Assembly: GCA_019348335.1 (NCBI GenBank)
Contig: JAHWJR010000005.1
Coordinates: 1,600-32,949, forward strand
DNA length: 31,350 nucleotides
Source: Actinomycetota bacterium
Lineage (GTDB): Bacteria > Actinomycetota > Acidimicrobiia > Acidimicrobiales > CADCSY01
Reading direction: 5' to 3'
Both the position numbers and the translations under genes were made by a program. Under the pieces are notes generated by a model. That model made no database searches. It was given only the letters and a program-made list of their open reading frames with translations, and was not told where the DNA came from. Shown one piece after another: positions 15,063 through 21,494 of the stretch. Numbering within the stretch: position 1 is the first letter of the stretch; every line of letters starts with the position of its first letter.

Positions 15063-15854
15063 TCAGCTGCTGCCGGCGGGCTCGCCGCCCCCGGACTCGG
15101 CGCCGCCCTCGCTGGCGCCGCCTCCCTCACTGCCGATGTCGCCGCCCTCGGACTCCGCCTCGCCGCCGGCGGAGCCACCCTCCTCGCCGGCCAGCGCCGA
15201 GCCCTCCTCCTGACTGAGGATCTCGCGCTCGTAGCGGACCACGGCGATGATCTCCTCCTCGGAGAGCTGCTCGCCGAAGGCGGGCATGCCGCCCTGAGAG
15301 ATCTGCTGGCCACCGGGCCGGTCGGGGCTGCCGTAGGGCGTCCCGCCACCGGGCGAGCCTTCGGTCACCCACTCGATCTGGTCCTGTGGGTCGGGAAAGG
15401 TCAGGAGGACCTCGCCGCCGTTGAGAGGCGGTCCCGTGCCGCCCTCCCCGCCGCCGCCGTGGCAGCCGGCGCAGGAGCTGTAGACCTCCTCACCCTGGGC
15501 GAGCACGGGGTCGGTGATGGCGCCCTCGGGAACGTTGAGGACCCCGGCGTAGACGATGGCCCAGATCGGCAGCATGGCGAGGACCGGCACCGCCCACCGG
15601 GGGATGTTGGGGCGGCTCTGGGCGGCGGTCACGTAGGGCGGGGGAGGAGGAGGTGGTGGCGGCGGGGCGGCCGGCGCCGGCGGAGCGGCCGGCGCCTTTG
15701 GTGCCGGCGCCTTCGCCACCGGCTCGGGAGCGGCACCCTGGGTCGGCTGCCCGGATGCGGCGGCATCCGTGCCGCCCTGGTCGCCGCCTCCCAGCCCGAG
15801 CGCGGCCCGTCGCTCGCGCGACCGGGCCAGCAGGTGCTCGGGAATCTCGGTCAA
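15063..15854 (-). CDS. membrane-anchored monohaem cytochrome c with Pro-rich linker and acidic tail
   Basis: A 263-residue protein. Residues 1-20 form a charged motif starting M-T-E-I-P-E-H-L-L-A-R-S, shared with subunit IV encoded at 17780. Residues 25-75 are an Ala/Pro linker ending in a run of ten prolines. One transmembrane helix spans about 86-106. The outer domain has one haem site, C128-A-G-C131-H132, and a likely Met ligand M190 in G-G-M-P-A-F-G. The last 55 residues are Gly/Glu/Ser-rich and strongly acidic. The start is TTG at 15854 with GGAGG at 15861-15865; the ATG-started copy of the motif at 17780 confirms it. It is divergent from the bc operon and probably carries electrons for that complex. 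Confidence 0.88.
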   Translation of the reverse strand: MTEIPEHLLARSRERRAALGLGGGDQGGTDAAASGQPTQGAAPEPVAKAPAPKAPAAPPAPAAPPPPPPPPPPYVTAAQSRPNIPRWAVPVLAMLPIWAIVYAGVLNVPEGAITDPVLAQGEEVYSSCAGCHGGGGEGGTGPPLNGGEVLLTFPDPQDQIEWVTEGSPGGGTPYGSPDRPGGQQISQGGMPAFGEQLSEEEIIAVVRYEREILSQEEGSALAGEEGGSAGGEAESEGGDIGSEGGGASEGGAESGGGEPAGSS

Positions 15855-15896
15855 CGCCCACCTCCACCGGCTCGGCCACCGCTGCGTGCAGGCTTC

Positions 15897-15902
15897 AGAC
15901 TA
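15897..15902 (-). promoter_or_regulatory. putative -10 box (TAGTCT) of the cytochrome c gene
   Basis: Minus-strand TAGTCT lies 42 bases before the TTG start, leaving a normal leader that contains the GGAGG ribosome site. No convincing -35 box was found. The remaining DNA between the two divergent operons (15855-16093) holds this box, the promoter and Rex-like site of the bc operon, and nothing else recognisable. Confidence 0.25.
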
Positions 15903-16038
15903 CGTTCGTCTCCCGGGGAAGGGCCAAGTCACCCCTCGAAACTGCGTCTCCCGGCGATGTGCCGCCCCGGCGCGGCGGTGGTAGACCAGGGAACGCCCGG
16001 ATGGCGGGTGGTGGGTAGCTTTGACGGGGTCACCCGCG

Positions 16039-16044
16039 TACGAT
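16039..16044 (+). promoter_or_regulatory. putative -10 box (TACGAT) of the bc-complex operon
   Basis: TACGAT fits TAnnnT and lies about 50 bases before the first gene of the operon, leaving a leader that holds a strong AGGAGGT. A TTGACG at 16021-16026 looks like a -35 box but the 12-base spacing is too short. The Rex-like palindrome overlaps the last two bases of the box. Confidence 0.35.
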
Positions 16045-16060
16045 GTGAGAACTTTCACGA
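16043..16060 (+). promoter_or_regulatory. candidate Rex operator in the bc-complex promoter
   Basis: The 18 bases ATGTGAGAACTTTCACGA match 11 of the 14 fixed positions of the known Rex operator TTGTGAA-n4-TTCACAA, with both half-sites recognisable (TGTGA and TTCAC). It overlaps the -10 box and the expected transcription start, where a bound repressor would block initiation. Rex is encoded in this window and controls respiratory genes in Streptomyces. Binding is inferred. Confidence 0.55.
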
Positions 16061-16081
16061 GTCGGTCCACGACCAGGAGGG

Positions 16082-16088
16082 AGGAGGT
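16082..16088 (+). promoter_or_regulatory. strong Shine-Dalgarno site of the bc-complex operon
   Basis: AGGAGGT ends five bases before the GTG at 16094 and fixes that codon as the start of the first gene. It contrasts with the leaderless-looking starts of rex, hemC and hemB. Confidence 0.6.
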
Positions 16089-16093
16089 CGCCG

Positions 16094-16537
16094 GTGGTCG
16101 CCTTCGCTGTGACGTTCCTGGTGACCGTGGCCTCCATCGCCGGGGCCATGGCCTACATGAAGCGCCGGCCGGCTGACGCCTCCCTCACCTGGGGCGAGGC
16201 CATGGCGGCGGCCACGTTCGCCTTCTTCGTGTTCTTCATGGCCTACGGGGTCGTGCCCCACCAGTGGCTGACGTGGGCCGACAACGAGCTCAACTGGCGC
16301 CAGGACCGGCTCCTCCTCGGGCCCGGTGAGATCTTCGCCAAGGTGCTGCCGTTCGAACTGACCTACCTGGTGGTTCGAGACGTCGTGGTCTCCGCCATCT
16401 ACGGCGGTTTCCTCGTGGGCCACATGTTGCTGTGGTCGGCGTGGCAGAACCGCGGCAAGCCCAAGCGCAAGGACCGTCCCGAGCTCGAGACCTCTCCGTT
16501 CGGCCGTCCCCTCGTCAAGCTGACCAGGAAGGCGTGA
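16094..16537 (+). CDS. small membrane protein at the head of the bc-complex operon, unknown function
   Basis: A 147-residue protein with three likely transmembrane helices at about 2-21, 35-54 and 90-116. The loop between helices 2 and 3 contains V-V-P-H-Q-W-L-T-W-A-D-N-E-L-N-W-R-Q-D, rich in Trp and polar residues, and the C-terminal 30 residues are basic. There is no CxxCH or Fe-S motif. No family is recognised. It is the promoter-proximal gene of a seven-gene operon for quinol-cytochrome c reductase, four bases upstream of a ferredoxin gene, so it may anchor the ferredoxin or be an extra subunit of the complex. The GTG start is fixed by AGGAGGT. Confidence 0.75.
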   Translation: MVAFAVTFLVTVASIAGAMAYMKRRPADASLTWGEAMAAATFAFFVFFMAYGVVPHQWLTWADNELNWRQDRLLLGPGEIFAKVLPFELTYLVVRDVVVSAIYGGFLVGHMLLWSAWQNRGKPKRKDRPELETSPFGRPLVKLTRKA

Positions 16538-16541
16538 TCCC

Positions 16542-16955
16542 ATGGCCAAGACCGATGCCAATCCCCCCATGCCCACCTTCTCGGGTGACTACCTCCTCCA
16601 GGAGATCGCTCCTGGCGACCTGTCCAAGGCGGTGAAGCCCAAGCAGTTCCTCCACATCGACCAAGCCGAGTGCATCATGTGCGAGGGCTGTGTCGACATC
16701 TGCCCGTGGAAGTGCATCCACATGCTCTCGACCGACGCGGTGACCGAGGGCGACAACACGCCGGCCCCGGGCATCGACCCCGACGACCACGTCATCTTCG
16801 TGGTCGACGAGGACATCTGCACCCGTTGTGCCCTGTGCGTCGACCGCTGCCCGACCGGCGTCATCGTGCTGGGCAAGGCCGGCGTGGCCGCCCGCGACGG
16901 CGACCAGCACCAGCGCGACAACAACTACGGCTACGCCTACGGGATGCGGTTCTGA
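16542..16955 (+). CDS. double [4Fe-4S] ferredoxin-type protein in the bc-complex operon
   Basis: A 137-residue soluble protein with two canonical [4Fe-4S] motifs: C44-x2-C47-x2-C50-x3-C54-P and C93-x2-C96-x2-C99-x3-C103-P. An additional C58 follows the first. The N-terminal 40 residues and the C-terminal tail, which ends N-Y-G-Y-A-Y-G-M-R-F, lie outside the cluster domain. There is no signal peptide, so it should face the cytoplasm. A ferredoxin is not a standard bc1 or b6f subunit. Its position directly before cytochrome b6, with gaps of 4 bases on both sides, suggests it docks on the cytoplasmic face of the complex. Its partner and direction of electron flow are unknown. Confidence 0.9.
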   Translation: MAKTDANPPMPTFSGDYLLQEIAPGDLSKAVKPKQFLHIDQAECIMCEGCVDICPWKCIHMLSTDAVTEGDNTPAPGIDPDDHVIFVVDEDICTRCALCVDRCPTGVIVLGKAGVAARDGDQHQRDNNYGYAYGMRF

Positions 16956-16959
16956 CGAC

Positions 16960-17748
16960 ATGGCGCGCACGATCGGTGGCAAGGGGCCCGGGCAGGGCCT
17001 GTCGGAGCGGCTGAGCAAGCTGTCCGAGACCGTCCAGGGCTCCCAGGCCTGGAACTCCATCTTCCGACCCGGGTCGATCTTCCGGAAGGGCTACACCGAC
17101 AGCCCCCGGAACCGGTCCTACGTGATCATGAACTCGGTGCTGTACCACCTGCACCCGGTCAAGGTGAAGCGCCACGCGGTGAAGGTGAGCTACACGCTGT
17201 GCCTGGGCGGGCTGTCGTTCTTCTTGTTCATCCTGCTGACCGTCACCGGGATCTTCCTCATGTTCTTCTACCGGCCGACGGCAGCGCAGGCCTGGACCGA
17301 CATCTACTCCCTGCACACCTCGGTCACCTTCGGCCTCCTGGTTCGCAACATGCACCGATGGGGCGCCCACCTCATGGTGCTCAGCGTGTTCCTGCACATG
17401 GCCCGGGTCTTCTACCACGGCGCCTACAAGCCGCCGCGGGAGTTCAACTGGGTGATCGGGGTGATCCTGCTCACCCTGACCCTGCTCCTGTCGTTCACCG
17501 GCTACCTGTTGCCGTGGGACCAGCTGGCCCTGTGGGCGGTGACCGTCGGCACCAACATGATGGGTTACACCCCGGTCTTCGGCGACCAGGTGCGCTTCGT
17601 GCTCCTGGGTGGCGTGGAGATCGGCACCGACACGCTGCTGCGGTGGTACGTGCTCCATGTCCTGATGCTTCCGTTCGTCCTGGTTATCTTCCTCGCCGTG
17701 CATTTCTGGCGAGTCCGCAAGGACGGCGGCATCTCCGGGCCGCTGTAG
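16960..17748 (+). CDS. cytochrome b6-type subunit of a quinol-cytochrome c reductase (b6f-like)
   Basis: A 262-residue, four-helix cytochrome b. Haem ligands are H132 and H146 in one helix and H233 and H248 in another; the second pair is 15 apart as in cytochrome b6, not 14 as in bc1. C81 in T-L-C-L-G-G-L-S aligns with Cys35 of chloroplast b6, which binds the extra haem ci. The protein ends G-G-I-S-G-P-L, exactly like cytochrome b6, and T-G-Y-L-L-P-W-D-Q is present. Residues 1-65 are an N-terminal extension rich in basic and polar residues. The usual actinobacterial QcrB is a single long protein, so this split form is noteworthy. ATG 16960 follows the ferredoxin stop; the stop is TAG. Confidence 0.95.
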   Translation: MARTIGGKGPGQGLSERLSKLSETVQGSQAWNSIFRPGSIFRKGYTDSPRNRSYVIMNSVLYHLHPVKVKRHAVKVSYTLCLGGLSFFLFILLTVTGIFLMFFYRPTAAQAWTDIYSLHTSVTFGLLVRNMHRWGAHLMVLSVFLHMARVFYHGAYKPPREFNWVIGVILLTLTLLLSFTGYLLPWDQLALWAVTVGTNMMGYTPVFGDQVRFVLLGGVEIGTDTLLRWYVLHVLMLPFVLVIFLAVHFWRVRKDGGISGPL

Positions 17749-17779
17749 GTCGACGAGGACAGGCGAGGAGAGCGAGGCG

Positions 17780-18559
17780 ATGACCGAGATCCCCGAGCAC
17801 CTGCGCAAGCGTGCCGAAGAGGCGCGCGCCAAGGCGGCGGCCAAGTCGTCCGACGGCGGCAACGAGGGCGCCGAGGGCGGAGGCGACGACGGGGGCAAGA
17901 TCCCCGCTCACCTCCTGGCCCGCTCCCAGGCCGCCCGGGCCGCGTCCGGAGGCGGCGATGCCGGCGCCGGCGACGCCGCGACCGCCCAGGGTGAACCCGG
18001 AGGCGCCGTGGCGACCGTGCCCAGCGGTGCCACCGCACCGCCACCGGCCCCCACCGGCCCCGAGGGCCACACCCAGCGGCTGCTCACCGTGGTCAAGGCC
18101 GGCTCCATCCAGGACGTCAAGGCCAAGCCGGTCGACAAGGTCCACACCTGGCCCCACCTCCTGGTGGGGGAGTTCGTCGCCGCCCTGGCCGTCACCGCCT
18201 TCCTGCTCGTGTTCTCGGCGTTCGTCAACGCACCGCTGCTGTCGCTGGCCAACTTCAACCTGACGCCGAACCCCTCCAAGGCGCCGTGGTACTTCCTCGG
18301 CCTCCAGGAGTTGCTCACCATGTTCCACCCGATGGTGGCGGGCGTGACCATCCCGGGCATGGGCATCTTCGTGCTCATGTTCGCCCCCTACATGGACCGC
18401 AACCCCTCACCGCGGCCCGAGGACCGGAAGTTCGCCATCTCGCTGTTCACCCTGTTCCTGATGTTCTGGGCCATCCTCGTCATCATCGGGTCGTTCTTCC
18501 GCGGTCCCGGCTTCAACTTCACCTTCCCGTGGGTCGACGGTGTCTTCTTCGACTTGTAG
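17780..18559 (+). CDS. cytochrome b subunit IV-type protein with long N-terminal extension
   Basis: A 259-residue protein. The conserved part, from about residue 120, has three helices (128-149, 186-205, 218-239) like subunit IV of b6f, the C-terminal half of cytochrome b. The quinol-oxidation loop reads A168-P-W-Y171 in place of the usual P-E-W-Y, within P-N-P-S-K-A-P-W-Y-F-L-G. The first 115 residues are a cytoplasmic-type extension, Ala/Gly/Pro-rich, with two copies of a charged motif: M-T-E-I-P-E-H-L at 1 and K-I-P-A-H-L-L-A-R-S at 40. The same motif opens the cytochrome c encoded divergently at 15854. GAGGAGAG precedes the ATG. The stop is TAG. Confidence 0.93.
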   Translation: MTEIPEHLRKRAEEARAKAAAKSSDGGNEGAEGGGDDGGKIPAHLLARSQAARAASGGGDAGAGDAATAQGEPGGAVATVPSGATAPPPAPTGPEGHTQRLLTVVKAGSIQDVKAKPVDKVHTWPHLLVGEFVAALAVTAFLLVFSAFVNAPLLSLANFNLTPNPSKAPWYFLGLQELLTMFHPMVAGVTIPGMGIFVLMFAPYMDRNPSPRPEDRKFAISLFTLFLMFWAILVIIGSFFRGPGFNFTFPWVDGVFFDL

Positions 18560-18625
18560 AGCTCGACGCGCGGCGGCGTCCGACTTGGTCGCGGCCGGCT
18601 CCGACAACGAGACTGGGCGGTAGTC

Positions 18626-19468
18626 ATGGAAGGCACGACCGTTCTCACCATCGCCGTGCCGGTGCTCGTCGCGCTGGGCGCCCTGGTGGTGTTCACCACC
18701 GCCCGCCGCCGGGACACCGACCGGGCCCTGGGCAACGACCGCGGCGCCGACGAGAAGAGCCAGGCGCCGGCGCGTCGTGGTCGGGAGATCGAGCGCCAGG
18801 CGGTGCTGGCCCGCACCTCGGCCGGCACCGAGCTGGCTCCGGCAGAGAGCGCCCCTCCGGCGCCCTACGTCCCGCCCGACGAGGAGTCCATCGGCGTCAC
18901 CCGGCGCCAGTTCTTCAACCGCGGCCTGGTGGGGATGATGGTCTTCGGGCTGTCCGGGTTCGGAGCGGCCTGCATCGCCTTCCTCTGGCCCAAGCTCGCG
19001 GGCGGCTTCGGCTCCACCATCAACGTGGGCAGCATCGAGGACATCCTGAGCACCATCCGCGACACCCGTGAGCCCTTCTACGTCCCCGAGGGCCGGTTCT
19101 ACGTCAACCCCTTCCCCCAGGACGCGGTGGAGGCCGCCAAGGCGGCCTACGGTCCCAGTGTGATCCCCGGGATGGAGGCCGGGGTGGTGGCGCTCTACCA
19201 GAAGTGCCCCCACCTGGGCTGCCGGGTGCCGTGGTGCGCCACGTCGCAGTGGTTCGAGTGCCCCTGCCACGGGTCGCAGTACAACCGGGTGGGCGAGAAG
19301 AAGGGCGGGCCCGCTCCCCGGGGCATGGACCAGTTCGCCGTGAGCGTCGAGGGGGGAAGGATCTCCGTCGACACCAGCACGGTCGTCGACGGCCCGCCCA
19401 TCGGCACCAACACCACCGGCCAGGAGGCCGAGGGCCCGCACTGCGTCGGTGAGTCCGGAGAGCACTGA
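18626..19468 (+). CDS. Rieske [2Fe-2S] iron-sulfur subunit of the quinol-cytochrome c reductase
   Basis: A 280-residue Rieske protein. The cluster ligands are C194 and H196 in C-P-H-L-G-C and C212 and H215 in C-P-C-H-G-S; C199 and C214 should form the usual disulfide. G-C-R-V-P-W and G-S-Q-Y-N resemble b6f-type Rieske proteins; C204 right after that Trp is an extra cysteine. There are two hydrophobic segments, about 5-24 and 100-120, separated by a charged linker; the second follows T-R-R-Q-F-F-N-R-G, a twin-arginine-like stretch. The last 30 residues are polar. It takes electrons from quinol at the site formed with subunit IV and passes them to the cytochromes c. The ATG is preceded only by a weak ribosome site after a 66-base gap. 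Confidence 0.95.
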   Translation: MEGTTVLTIAVPVLVALGALVVFTTARRRDTDRALGNDRGADEKSQAPARRGREIERQAVLARTSAGTELAPAESAPPAPYVPPDEESIGVTRRQFFNRGLVGMMVFGLSGFGAACIAFLWPKLAGGFGSTINVGSIEDILSTIRDTREPFYVPEGRFYVNPFPQDAVEAAKAAYGPSVIPGMEAGVVALYQKCPHLGCRVPWCATSQWFECPCHGSQYNRVGEKKGGPAPRGMDQFAVSVEGGRISVDTSTVVDGPPIGTNTTGQEAEGPHCVGESGEH

Positions 19469-20611
19469 GTGCCCGTCGCCGCCTCCACCCAACAGGCCGT
19501 CGGCATCGTCATCGGCCTCGCCGTCGTCGTCGGCTGGGCCCTGTACCTGCTGGCCAACGTGCGCCGGGCCAAGGCCGAGGTCGGCTCCGAGGTGGAGCTG
19601 GCGGCCAACCGCAAGTCGTACCTGAACGACGAGCAGCTCGAAGGGCCCAGGCTGGAGCGGTTCCTGGGATGGGGCCTGGTGGGCCTCACCGTCTGCGCCG
19701 TGGGTCTGCCGCTCTACTGGCTGGCCGAGCCCGGGCGCCAGGACGGGGCCGTGGCCGACTTCGAGGAGCGGCTGGGAGGCGAGTACGCCATCCACGGCCA
19801 GCCCATCGGCGGTGGTGCGCTGTTCGCCACCACGTCCGACGGGGGCTTCAACTGCGCCGGCTGCCACGGCGGCATGGACGCGCTGGGCGCCGAGGTCGAG
19901 TACACGCTCACCGACCCGGTGACCGGAGACCTGCGCCAGGTCGAGTGGCAGGCCCCCGCCCTCAACGACATCACCCTGCGCATGAGCGACGACCAGATCC
20001 GCCAGGTGCTCGTCTACGGCCGGCCGTTCTCGCCCATGCCGGCCTGGGGCCTCGAGGGGGGTGGGCCGCTCAACGAGCAGCAGATCGACAACCTGATCCT
20101 CTACCTCCACCGCATCGCCGTCACCCCCGAGGACGCCCAGGAGCAGCGCACCGAGGAGGCGAAGGCCGAGCTCGACCGGCTGAAGGCAGAGGCGGCGAAG
20201 GAGCCCCCGGAAGCCGGCGCTGAGGAGCCCAGCATGGGCATGGCCCTGTTCAACCTCAACTGCGCTCGCTGCCACACCCTGGGCTGGTCCTACGACGAGC
20301 CCCAGGTCGCCGGCGGCGGCGCCTTCGGTCCCAGCCTCTACAACTCGGTCAACCAGTTCCCGGCGGTGGAGGACCACGTCGAGTTCGTGGCCGACGGGGT
20401 GGAGGAAGGCGAGGCCTACGGCCTCAACGGGCAGGCCACCGGGCGCATGCCCTACTTCGGCCAGGTGCTCAGCCCCGAGCAGATCCAGGCCATCGTCGAC
20501 TACGAGCGCAGCTTGGCCGAGCGGGTCAACCGCGAGGCGGCGGGCGGCGACAAGCCGGCGACGCCTCCGCCGAACGTCACCACGACCACGGCCCCGTCGG
20601 CAGGAGCGTGA
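19469..20611 (+). CDS. dihaem cytochrome c subunit of the quinol-cytochrome c reductase
   Basis: A 380-residue membrane protein with helices at about 8-29 and 66-88 and two cytochrome c domains. Haem sites are C129-A-G-C132-H133 and C265-A-R-C268-H269, with likely Met ligands M190 (P-M-P-A-W-G) and M327 (R-M-P-Y-F-G). A charged, helical Glu/Ala/Lys linker at 220-255 joins the domains, and a Thr/Pro-rich tail ends the protein. Dihaem cytochromes c also occur in actinobacterial QcrC and heliobacterial complexes, where they pass electrons directly to the oxidase. The GTG follows the Rieske TGA with no gap, and its own stop overlaps the next start (GTGA). Confidence 0.93.
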   Translation: MPVAASTQQAVGIVIGLAVVVGWALYLLANVRRAKAEVGSEVELAANRKSYLNDEQLEGPRLERFLGWGLVGLTVCAVGLPLYWLAEPGRQDGAVADFEERLGGEYAIHGQPIGGGALFATTSDGGFNCAGCHGGMDALGAEVEYTLTDPVTGDLRQVEWQAPALNDITLRMSDDQIRQVLVYGRPFSPMPAWGLEGGGPLNEQQIDNLILYLHRIAVTPEDAQEQRTEEAKAELDRLKAEAAKEPPEAGAEEPSMGMALFNLNCARCHTLGWSYDEPQVAGGGAFGPSLYNSVNQFPAVEDHVEFVADGVEEGEAYGLNGQATGRMPYFGQVLSPEQIQAIVDYERSLAERVNREAAGGDKPATPPPNVTTTTAPSAGA

Positions 20612-21426
20612 GCGTGTTCGCCGAAGCAGCCAGCCTGGCCCTGACGGTGACGTGGGACCCCACCATCCGGGGGATCCTGGTGGTGCTGGTGTCGTTCGTG
20701 GTGCTGTGCGGCTCGGTCTACCTGGTGCTGTGGACCAACCTGGGCTCCCGGCTCGGCTTCTTGGTGGCCGCCGCCGGCTTCTGGGGCTGGATGGCCATCA
20801 TGGGAGCGTCGTGGTGGGTCTACGGCATCGGCCTGCAAGGTCCGGCGCCGGCATGGGTGGTCGAAGAGGTGGTGACCAGCTCCCGGCCTGGCGACACCTC
20901 GGGGGCGTCCCTGCCGGAAGCCCGCGACCTGTCCGGCTGGCAGAAGCTGGAGGAGGGCGACACCATCCGCGGCGAGGCCCAGGCTTCGGCCGACGAGGCG
21001 CTCACCGGCGAGGAGAGCACCCTCGCCACCTTCGAGGAAGCCAGTGACTACGTCACCATCGACGCCTACGCCATCGGTGGCAAGGACCCGGACAGCCTGC
21101 TCTCGAAGCTGCCCCTGTCCCACCCGCCCCAGTACGCCGTGGTCCAGGTGCAGGAGGCGGTCGAGGTGGTGACCCTCGAGGAGGGCGACACCTGCCCGCC
21201 CGGCGCCACCTGCATCAAGTTCGGCGAGACGCCCCCGTCCTCGGAACCCGATCCGGACGCCCCTGTGGTGTCGGTGGTCATGGTCCGCGACCTGGGGTCG
21301 TTGCGACTGCCGCCGGCGTTGATCACCCTCGCCTCCCTGGTGGTCTTCGGCGTCGTGTGCAACGTCCTGCACCGGCGGGACAAGCTGGCGACCGCTCATC
21401 GCCAGCAGGCCCGGGCCAGCAGCTGA
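20608..21426 (+). CDS. membrane protein at the end of the bc-complex operon, unknown function
   Basis: A 272-residue protein with helices at about 20-42, 48-72 and 234-254. Between the second and third lies a ~160-residue acidic domain containing two cysteines, C196 and C202, in C-P-P-G-A-T-C, which could form a disulfide if outside the cell. No haem, Fe-S or enzyme motif is visible, and no family is recognised. The GTG start overlaps the dihaem cytochrome stop, so the protein is made with the complex and may be an accessory subunit or assembly factor. A short hairpin (GCCGGCC/GGCTGGC, 21428-21445) follows the stop and may end the operon. Confidence 0.75.
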   Translation: MSVFAEAASLALTVTWDPTIRGILVVLVSFVVLCGSVYLVLWTNLGSRLGFLVAAAGFWGWMAIMGASWWVYGIGLQGPAPAWVVEEVVTSSRPGDTSGASLPEARDLSGWQKLEEGDTIRGEAQASADEALTGEESTLATFEEASDYVTIDAYAIGGKDPDSLLSKLPLSHPPQYAVVQVQEAVEVVTLEEGDTCPPGATCIKFGETPPSSEPDPDAPVVSVVMVRDLGSLRLPPALITLASLVVFGVVCNVLHRRDKLATAHRQQARASS

Positions 21427-21427
21427 C

Positions 21428-21445
21428 GCCGGCCTGCGGGCTGGC
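21428..21445 (+). terminator. short hairpin after the bc-complex operon (weak)
   Basis: GCCGGCC pairs with GGCTGGC (one G-U pair) around a four-base loop, directly after the stop of the last bc-operon gene. There is no T-tract. It may be a terminator before the nuo promoter, but short GC stems are common by chance here. Confidence 0.25.
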
Positions 21446-21479
21446 GACCGCGGGCTCTGACCGGTCCCGGGCGAAGCGC

Positions 21480-21485
21480 TAGCCT
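21480..21485 (+). promoter_or_regulatory. putative -10 box (TAGCCT) of the nuo operon
   Basis: TAGCCT, identical to the box before hemB, lies 9 bases before the nuoA GTG and is followed by GACGG, a sequence also found after the rex and hemB boxes. There is no Shine-Dalgarno sequence. No Rex-like palindrome was found here, although Streptomyces nuo is a Rex target. Confidence 0.45.
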
Positions 21486-21494
21486 GACGGCGTC

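Noticed and set aside
15592..15690. Pro-codon-rich repeat (ggc/ggt/gga triplets) as a regulatory repeat
   Set aside because: It is the coding sequence of the ten-proline and Ala/Pro linker of the cytochrome c, explained by the protein.
16021..16026. TTGACG as the -35 box of the bc operon
   Set aside because: Only 12 bases separate it from TACGAT; the usual gap is 16-18. No better -10 lies at the right distance.
21427..21494. Rex operator before nuoA
   Set aside because: Streptomyces nuo is a Rex target, but no TTGTGA or TTCACA-like half-site is present in this gap.
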